This document shows, one piece after another, positions 32,798-38,074 of a stretch of 38,074 nt of DNA. The notes beneath the pieces were generated by a model. It saw nothing but the letters and a program-made list of their open reading frames with translations, was not told where the DNA came from and did no database searches. Every line of letters starts with the position of its first letter. The stretch's first letter is position 1. The position numbers and the translations under genes were made by a program. Location of the stretch: NCBI RefSeq assembly GCF_013385985.1, contig NZ_JACAOY010000042.1, forward strand, positions 1 to 38,074. The letters run 5' to 3'. The stretch is from Pseudomonas sp. B6002. Its GTDB lineage: Bacteria > Pseudomonadota > Gammaproteobacteria > Pseudomonadales > Pseudomonadaceae.

Positions 32798-32863
32798 ATT
32801 GCTGACCTGCCAACAGCACTGCTGCTGCGCCAGCAGTCGCCTGGGGGTGTTGCTTCTCCAGCA
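32798..32863. promoter_or_regulatory. Candidate shared enhancer cluster between two divergent sigma54 promoters
   Basis: Three elements: 32798-32817, 15 of 20 bases like 8191-8210, sharing CCTGCCAACAG; TGCTG-CGC-CAGCA at 32823-32835, perfect palindrome with longer arms ACTGCTG/CAGCAGT; and TGCTT-CTC-CAGCA at 32851-32863. They lie 80-140 bp from both predicted starts (near 32720 and 32935), so one bound activator could serve both. Confidence 0.5.
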
Positions 32864-32907
32864 GCACCCCGTGTGCCTTAGCCCCCCTGCCATGGGGTTT
32901 CAGGCGT

Positions 32908-32923
32908 TGGCGTGGAACTTGCT
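32908..32923 (+). promoter_or_regulatory. Sigma54 (-24/-12) promoter for SfnB-like gene
   Basis: TGGCGTGGAACTTGCT has GG-N10-GC and a full TTGCT -12 element. Start is expected near 32935, giving a ~118-nt leader that contains the REP doublet at 32952-33018 before the ATG at 33053. Confidence 0.6.
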
Positions 32924-32951
32924 CAAGCCCCCTCAGACACCGCTCGCCCTT

Positions 32952-33018
32952 TGTAGGAGCCCGGCTTGCCGGCGATGACATTTTCAAAGACGCCATCGCC
33001 GGCAAGCCGGGCTCCTAC
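32952..33018. repeat. REP doublet inside predicted leader
   Basis: Forward copy 32952-32976 and inverted copy 32995-33018, short spacer. It lies between the sigma54 site and the start codon, the same placement as the doublet at 14584. Confidence 0.92.
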
Positions 33019-33052
33019 GGGACGGCGCGAACCAAACCAGAAGGATGAATGC

Positions 33053-34285
33053 ATGACTACGTTTGAACAGGCCCCCATACGCCAACTGCACAGCGAAGCC
33101 GAGGCCATCGCCGCCGCCCATGAAATCGCCGTGGAGATCGCTGCCATTGCCGCCGACCACAGGCAAAACGGCCAACTGCCGTGGCGCCAGGCGCAGCTGC
33201 TTTCCGAAAGCGGCATCACAGCCATCGGCGTGCCAGAGGCCTTCGGCGGGCTCGGCGCGTCGGTGCAAACCATCGTCGAGACCGTGCGCATCATCTCGGT
33301 GGCCGATGGCGGCGTGGGGCAATTGCTGCAGATTCACAACGTGATGCTACGTGGCATCTTCAACGGCTACCCCGACGCCGTGCGTGATCGCCTGGTCAGC
33401 GACGTGCTGGCCGGCAAACGCTTCGGCAATGCCCTGGCCGAGGTCGGCGGCAAGAACAAATTCGCGCTCAAGACCCGCGTCGAACGCCGTGACGATGGCG
33501 CCCTGGTGCTCAACGGCAGCAAGTTCTACTCCACCGGTTCCTACCTGGCCGAATGGATCTCCCTCACCGCCGCCTCGGAAGATGGTGGCGCGGGCGTGCT
33601 GCTCAACCGCAATGCGCCAGGCCTGACCCTGGTGGATGACTGGGAGGCGTTCGGCCAGAAGAACTCGGTGAGCGGCACGGTGAATTTCGACAACATCGTG
33701 CTCGATGAAGACTACGTGTCACGGCGCAAAGGCCCGATGAAACGCACCGGGCTGACCTTCCCGCAGATCCTTCACGCGGCCATCGACACCGGCATTGCTG
33801 CCGGCGCCCTGTCGGCCGCCGTGGATTACCTCAAGCACAACGCACGACCGTGGGTGGAAAGCGGCGTCGATCACGCCAATGAAGAGCCGCACATCATCAA
33901 GCAGATCGGCGAATACGCCGTGGCCCTGCGCGCCGCCGAGTCGCTGTTGCGCGATGCGGCACGGGTGTTTGATGCCCATGAGCTGGACCCGGAGAACAAG
34001 CAACTGCAAGACGAACTGATCCTTTCAGTTGCCACCGCCCGCGCCCACTCCGACAGCGCTTCGCTGAAGATCTCCAGCGACATCTTCTCGCTGCTCGGCG
34101 CCAGCGCGTCCCTGAGCAAATGGAACCTCGACCGCTTCTGGCGCAACGCCCGGGTGCACACCACCCACGACCCGATCCGCTGGCGCTTGCACCACGTGGG
34201 CAACTACTACCTCAACGACGTGGACCCGGGCGAATACACCGCGATCCTCAACGCCAAGGAAACCCAGGGCGCCACCCAAAAATAA
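33053..34285 (+). CDS. SfnB/DszC-like flavin monooxygenase (acyl-CoA dehydrogenase fold)
   Basis: 410 residues, AAGGA before ATG 33053. Acyl-CoA dehydrogenase fold of the SfnB sulfur-acquisition family: SEAEAIAAAHEIAVEIAAIAADH, LPWRQAQLLSESGITAIGVPEAFGGLG, RFGNALAEVGGKNKF, LVLNGSKFYSTGSYLAEW, LTLVDDWEAFGQKNSVSGTVNFDNI, LLHAAIDTG-like ILHAAIDTG, and RPWVESGVDHANEEPHIIKQIGEYAVAL. The C-terminal FWRNARVHTTHDPIRW keeps the two His that match DszC His388 and His391. DszC oxidises sulfides to sulfones with FMNH2 and O2, so this enzyme could provide sulfoxide or sulfone substrates for the luciferase-like enzymes. It diverges from the DszB-like operon and shares its regulatory region. Confidence 0.9.
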   Translation: MTTFEQAPIRQLHSEAEAIAAAHEIAVEIAAIAADHRQNGQLPWRQAQLLSESGITAIGVPEAFGGLGASVQTIVETVRIISVADGGVGQLLQIHNVMLRGIFNGYPDAVRDRLVSDVLAGKRFGNALAEVGGKNKFALKTRVERRDDGALVLNGSKFYSTGSYLAEWISLTAASEDGGAGVLLNRNAPGLTLVDDWEAFGQKNSVSGTVNFDNIVLDEDYVSRRKGPMKRTGLTFPQILHAAIDTGIAAGALSAAVDYLKHNARPWVESGVDHANEEPHIIKQIGEYAVALRAAESLLRDAARVFDAHELDPENKQLQDELILSVATARAHSDSASLKISSDIFSLLGASASLSKWNLDRFWRNARVHTTHDPIRWRLHHVGNYYLNDVDPGEYTAILNAKETQGATQK

Positions 34286-34296
34286 CCACACGCCCC

Positions 34297-34388
34297 TGTA
34301 GGAGCCCGGCTTGCCGGCGATGGCGTCGGCACATCCACTACAGATGTCGCCTTGTACACCGCCATCGCCGGCAAGCCGGGCTCCTACA
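34297..34388. repeat. REP doublet, GTAGGAGCCCGG subtype
   Basis: Forward copy 34297-34321 and inverted copy 34364-34388. Its loop (GGCACATCC...GATGTCGCC...GTACACCGC) is homologous to that of the chimeric doublet at 30791. It lies between the SfnB-like gene and the exporter. Confidence 0.92.
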
Positions 34389-34425
34389 ACGGGCGAGTGA
34401 ATTCCTTTTTGCCGATGAGCTTTTC

Positions 34426-36192
34426 ATGATCGAAAGACACCCTCTTCTGCGCAGCCTGGCAATCTACCGGGAAATGCCCTGGCGGTTCAGCCTGGTGGCA
34501 GCGCTGTACATCGCCATCAACCTGGGGCTGGTCTGGCAGCAATGGCTGATAGGCCACGCCGTCAACGACGTCAGCGCCGGCCGTGCCGTAGTGCATCACG
34601 CCGACGGCAGCCTCGACGCCAGCCTGGGTTGGTACTGGCTGGGCCTGATGCTGGCCGTGGCCCTGGGCCGTGGCGTGCTGCAATACGTCGCCAGCGTGCT
34701 GTCGCTGGTGATCAGCCAGGAACTGCTGACACGCCTGCGCGAACGCATCCTGGCCCAGGTGCAAAGCCTGCACCTGGGCTACCACTGGCAGCACGGCATG
34801 GGCGAGATGATCACCCGCACCACCCGGGACGCCGACAAGGTGCGCGACGCGCTGATCACCTTCTGGCGGCAGTTGGTCGAAACGCCGCTGGTGGTACTGG
34901 CCACCGTGGGCTTGCTGAGTTGGTATGACCCACTGCTGGGCTTGGTGCCGCTGCTGCTGACGGTCACGGGCCTGGGCATTTTTGTGCTGCAAACCGAGCG
35001 GCTGGTCGGACTCGACCGTGCCGTCGGCAGCGCTTACGACCGCGTCAATCAGGACCTGAGCGAGGGCATTGGCGGCGTGCGGGTGATCAAATCATTCGCG
35101 CTGGAGCAACCGCGTATCCAGGGTTTTGCCGACCAAGTGGCGGTGTTTGCCACGTTGGCGCGGCAGGCCCTGGCCTATTCCAGTTCACGCATCCCGCTGC
35201 CCCAGGCGGTGGTCGCGCTGGGGCACGTGTGGATCCTGGTGTACGGCGCGCATCTCGTTGCGGCCGGTCAGTTGGGGATTGGTGAGTTGGTCACCTCCCT
35301 GCTGATCGCCACCACGCTGGTATTCCGCATCGAAGGTATCGGCCGGGTGATGCAGACGTTCGCCGACGCCCGCGCCAGTGCCGAGCGCATCTGGCAATTG
35401 CTGGATGCACCGGCCGCGATCCGCAGCGGCACTGCCGCCCTGCCCGCCAGTCCCTTGGGGCTCAAGCTGGACGCGGTGAGTGTCACCGCGCCTGGCGGTG
35501 GCCGCGACATTCTGCAGGGCTGTTCGCTGACCTTGCAGCCCGGTGAGGTCGTCGCATTGGTCGGCGCCACGGGCACTGGCAAGAGCCTGCTGGCCAGCCT
35601 GTTACCCCGCTTGAGCGATGTGACGGCCGGGCGCGTATTGCTGGGCTCGGACCGTCAGGGCTGGCAGGACATCCGCGCGCTACAACTGGGCCCATTGCGC
35701 CAACGGGTGCACGTCGTACCGCAGGAGAGCTTCCTGTTCGCCGGCACCCTCGCCGCCAACCTGCGCCTGACGGCACCCGACGCCAGCGACGAACAACTGC
35801 GCGAAGCCCTGCACCTGGCCGCCGCCGAAGACGTGTTGCAACGCCTGCCCCACGGCCTGGAAACACCCCTGGGCGATCGCGGCGTCACCCTGTCCGGCGG
35901 CCAGCGCCAACGCCTGTGTCTGGCCCGCGCGTTGCTGGGCAAACCGGACATCCTGTGCCTGGACGACGCCACCAGCGCCCTCGACGCCATCAGCGAACGC
36001 CAGGTGCTGCACAACCTGCGGCAGCTGCACGGCACGACGGTGCTGGTGATCTCCAGCAAGCTCTCGACCATCCTGCTGGCCGACCGCGTGCTGATGCTCG
36101 ACGCCGGCCACATCGTCGCCCAGGGCACCCACACCCACCTGCAATCCACCGACGCGGCTTACCGCGACCTGCTGGGGATCGACCATGGCTAA
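34426..36192 (+). CDS. ABC exporter half-transporter with degenerate ATPase site (subunit 1)
   Basis: 588 residues from ATG 34426. Six-helix membrane domain (start FSLVAALYIAINLGLVW) fused to an ATPase domain: Walker A GATGTGKSLL, signature LSGGQRQRLCLARAL. The Walker B catalytic Glu is Asp514 (ILCLDDATSALD) and the switch His is Ser544 (VLVISSKLSTI), so this subunit's own nucleotide site should hydrolyse poorly. Its LSGGQ is intact. The next gene overlaps by 8 bp and has the complementary defects, marking the pair as a heterodimeric exporter of the TM287/288 or BmrCD type. Substrate unknown; lipid or drug export is typical. Confidence 0.92.
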   Translation: MIERHPLLRSLAIYREMPWRFSLVAALYIAINLGLVWQQWLIGHAVNDVSAGRAVVHHADGSLDASLGWYWLGLMLAVALGRGVLQYVASVLSLVISQELLTRLRERILAQVQSLHLGYHWQHGMGEMITRTTRDADKVRDALITFWRQLVETPLVVLATVGLLSWYDPLLGLVPLLLTVTGLGIFVLQTERLVGLDRAVGSAYDRVNQDLSEGIGGVRVIKSFALEQPRIQGFADQVAVFATLARQALAYSSSRIPLPQAVVALGHVWILVYGAHLVAAGQLGIGELVTSLLIATTLVFRIEGIGRVMQTFADARASAERIWQLLDAPAAIRSGTAALPASPLGLKLDAVSVTAPGGGRDILQGCSLTLQPGEVVALVGATGTGKSLLASLLPRLSDVTAGRVLLGSDRQGWQDIRALQLGPLRQRVHVVPQESFLFAGTLAANLRLTAPDASDEQLREALHLAAAEDVLQRLPHGLETPLGDRGVTLSGGQRQRLCLARALLGKPDILCLDDATSALDAISERQVLHNLRQLHGTTVLVISSKLSTILLADRVLMLDAGHIVAQGTHTHLQSTDAAYRDLLGIDHG

Positions 36193-38011
36193 CCCGCTGC
36201 CAGGCAAAGCCTTGAGCGACATCGAAATCGAAGAAATGCTGGCGAAAAAAGCCCTCGACCGGGGCATGTTCAAGCGCTTGCTGCCACTGCTGCGACCGAT
36301 CCGCCGTCAGATCCTGATGGTGATCGGCATCGAGATCCTGCTGGTGTTCACCGTGTTCCTGCGCCCGTGGTTCGTGCGCGAACTGCTTGATCGCGGGTTG
36401 GTGCAGAGCACCGATCATTGGCTGCTGGATGAGCGCCTGGTGTTGTGGCTGGGCCTGGGCCTGGCGGCGAGCTGGCTGGCGCGCTTTCTGTTGGCCGGGG
36501 TCTCGCAGTTCGTCGCCGGCAGCGCGGCGATCCGGGTGCTGAACGCCTTGCGTGTGCAGGTGTTCGCCCATGTGCAGGGCTTGAGCGTGAGCTACTTCGA
36601 CCAGACCCGTGCCGGGCGCATCATTTCCCGGGTCGACCGCGACGTGGACGCCCTTGAGCCGCTGGTGATCCAGGGCCCACCGGAATTACTCGGCGCCGTG
36701 CTGCGTTGCGGCCTTGCGTCGGTGATGCTCTGGCGCATCGACCCACGCTTCTTTCTGAGCCTGGTGGCGACGGTGCCGCTGCTGGTGATCGCCACGTGGA
36801 GCTTCAAGCGCATCTCCCAGCGCAACTGGGCCAAGGTCGCGGAAAACCGCAGCCGGTTTACCGCGCACCTGGTGGAAAGCGTCAGCGGCGCACGCCTGTT
36901 GCAACAGTGCGCCCAGGAAACGCCCAACCTGCAGCGTTATCGCGGGTTGCTGGATGACTTCAACCACGCGTTGATTCGCGGCAGCTTGCGCTCGTCGTGG
37001 TTTGCGCCGTTTACCGCCCTGCTCAGCTCGGCCGGCATTGCACTGTTGTTGCTGGTGGGCGCGTACGGCCTGGCGGCGGGCGACGTGAGTGTGGGCCAGG
37101 TGGCTGAAAGCCTGTTCTACGTGTTTCTGTTCTTGGGGCCGCTGCAGGAACTGTCGGACCTGTTCGAGCGTTACGCCACCGGGTCGGCATCAGCGCAACG
37201 AATCTTCCTGCTGCTCGATACCCGCCCGCAGATCGTCGACAGCCTCACCCCTGAACCGCTGCCGCTGGCACGCGGTGACGTGCAGTTTGACCAGGTGGGA
37301 TTCAGCTACGGGCAGACGCCGGTCCTCACCGGGCTGAACCTGCACATTACGGCGGGTGAAGTGCTGGCGATTGTCGGCCCGTCCGGCCATGGCAAGAGCA
37401 CGCTGGTGCAGTTGCTGACGCGTTTCTACGAAGCCCAGACCGGCGCGGTGCGGCTCGACGGCATTGACGTGCGTGACCTGGCGCAACACACCCTGCGCCG
37501 GCATGTGGGGGTGGTGTTGCAGGACAACGTGTTGTTCAGCGGCAGCATTCTCGACAACCTGCGCCTGGCCGCGCCCCAGGCGTCTGAAGCAGCGTTGATT
37601 GCGGCGGCCCGTGAGCTGGGGGCGGATGAGGTGTTGGAGCGGCTGCCCCACCAGTACCACACCGAAGTGGGGCCGTTGGGGGCGCATTTGAGCCATGGGC
37701 AGCGGCAGTTGGTGTGCCTGGTGCGCGCGTACCTGGCGGACCCCGCGGTGCTGGTGCTGGATGAGGCGACGTCGGCGGTGGATATTCATACGGAGCGGCG
37801 GATTCAGCGGGCGTTGCGAAGGCTGTGTGAGGGGCGCACGGCGATCATCATTGCGCATCGGCTGGCGACGATTCGGGATGCGGATCGGATTGCGGTGGTG
37901 CGGCATGGGCAGGTGGTGGAAGTGGGGGGGCATGGGGAGTTGATGGAGAGGGATGGGGTGTATGCGGGGTTGTATCGGAGTTATTTGTTGAGTGCGGAGG
38001 TGGTCGCGTGA
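36185..38011 (+). CDS. ABC exporter half-transporter with catalytic site (subunit 2)
   Basis: 608 residues, ATG 36185 overlapping the previous gene by 8 bp. An N-terminal ~30-residue helix precedes the six-helix domain (QILMVIGIEILLVFTVFLRPWFV). ATPase: Walker A GPSGHGKSTL, Walker B VLVLDEATSAVD with the catalytic Glu, switch His in IIIAHRLATI. The signature is altered to LSHGQ (His504 for Gly). In a heterodimer the degenerate signature here would face the degenerate Walker B of subunit 1, leaving one working site formed by this Walker A/B and the partner's LSGGQ. Codons in the last ~300 bases shift strongly to G/T endings. Confidence 0.93.
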   Translation: MANPLPGKALSDIEIEEMLAKKALDRGMFKRLLPLLRPIRRQILMVIGIEILLVFTVFLRPWFVRELLDRGLVQSTDHWLLDERLVLWLGLGLAASWLARFLLAGVSQFVAGSAAIRVLNALRVQVFAHVQGLSVSYFDQTRAGRIISRVDRDVDALEPLVIQGPPELLGAVLRCGLASVMLWRIDPRFFLSLVATVPLLVIATWSFKRISQRNWAKVAENRSRFTAHLVESVSGARLLQQCAQETPNLQRYRGLLDDFNHALIRGSLRSSWFAPFTALLSSAGIALLLLVGAYGLAAGDVSVGQVAESLFYVFLFLGPLQELSDLFERYATGSASAQRIFLLLDTRPQIVDSLTPEPLPLARGDVQFDQVGFSYGQTPVLTGLNLHITAGEVLAIVGPSGHGKSTLVQLLTRFYEAQTGAVRLDGIDVRDLAQHTLRRHVGVVLQDNVLFSGSILDNLRLAAPQASEAALIAAARELGADEVLERLPHQYHTEVGPLGAHLSHGQRQLVCLVRAYLADPAVLVLDEATSAVDIHTERRIQRALRRLCEGRTAIIIAHRLATIRDADRIAVVRHGQVVEVGGHGELMERDGVYAGLYRSYLLSAEVVA

Positions 38012-38074
38012 TTGTGTGGTGGGGGCATATCCGTTATCTGGATGATGGCTGGAATTGGTTCCGCTCTTACAGCG
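38008..38074 (+). CDS. Start of a gene running off the window (unidentified)
   Basis: A GTG at 38008 overlaps the exporter stop as GTGA and has GGAGG seven bases upstream, both strong signs of a coupled start. The frame stays open to the end of the window (MIVWWGHIRYLDDGWNWF...). Too short to assign a family. Confidence 0.5.
   Translation, partial: MIVWWGHIRYLDDGWNWFRSYS

Noticed and set aside
33045-33056. Mini-ORFs overlapping start codons (also 4362-4370 and 34415-34429)
   Set aside because: Two- to four-codon ATG...TGA frames overlapping a real ATG arise readily by chance and show no conserved peptide. Only the 4362 case is mentioned as a side note because of its hairpin.
7741-34388. Repeated palindromes considered as CRISPR
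   Set aside because: They are REP doublets: dispersed, inverted, in intergenic gaps, with no regular spacers and no cas genes.

Overview
The window looks like chromosome of a fluorescent-group Pseudomonas. Evidence is high GC with C/G-ending codons, many Pseudomonas-type REP elements (GTAGGAGC-CGGCTTGCCGGCGAT and GTGGGAGCTGGCTTGCCTGCGAT forms), a REP-associated transposase, and gene families typical of that group. I see no tRNA, rRNA, CRISPR or phage genes. The species call is inference.

Layout. 1-4.3 kb: a MocR-type regulator diverges from a small operon (AhpD-like peroxidase, GNAT acetyltransferase, flavodoxin-fold NAD(P)H oxidoreductase), followed by a MalY/PatB-type C-S lyase. 4.4-7.7 kb: a 1115-residue cysteine-free protein with five N-terminal repeats and a hydrophobic C-terminal hairpin, resembling HrpK/HrpF/NolX type III translocators, but with no type III genes nearby. 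7.8-10.9 kb: an SsuF-like Mop protein divergent from a sulfonate-type ABC importer (SsuA-C-B order). 11.0-12.5 kb: FecI/FecR sigma/anti-sigma pair with a Fur-box-like site and no adjacent receptor. 12.6-14.3 kb: a hexapeptide acyltransferase and an SfnR-like sigma54 activator. 14.5-23.6 kb (+) and 32.7-24.4 kb (-): two large organosulfur scavenging operons, convergent on a REP-flanked RAYT transposase at 23.6-24.4 kb. 33.0-34.3 kb: an SfnB/DszC-like flavin monooxygenase divergent from the second operon. 34.4-38.0 kb: a heterodimeric ABC exporter and the start of one more gene.

How it fits together. The centre of interest is an apparent SfnR/sigma54 sulfur-starvation regulon. Four good -24/-12 sites (GG-N10-GC) precede the SsuA-like gene at 8401, the operon at 14701, the minus-strand operon starting at 32688, and the SfnB-like gene at 33053. 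Palindromes of the form TGCTG-N3-CAGCA and a shared 20-bp element lie roughly 80-145 bp upstream of the predicted starts, as enhancer sites would. The products form a chain: TonB-dependent outer-membrane receptor, secreted esterase, several periplasmic binding proteins, two ABC importers, one DszC/SfnB-like and three SsuD/DszA-like flavin monooxygenases, and a DszB-like desulfinase that keeps the Cys/His/Arg catalytic triad. The two operons start with the same template (periplasmic-binding-protein fold / variable enzyme / luciferase-like monooxygenase / Tat-lipoprotein SBP), which suggests duplication and divergence. The sulfur substrate is unknown, and no FMN reductase lies in either operon.

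REP doublets occupy nearly all intergenic spaces, including the predicted 5' leaders of two sigma54 transcripts.
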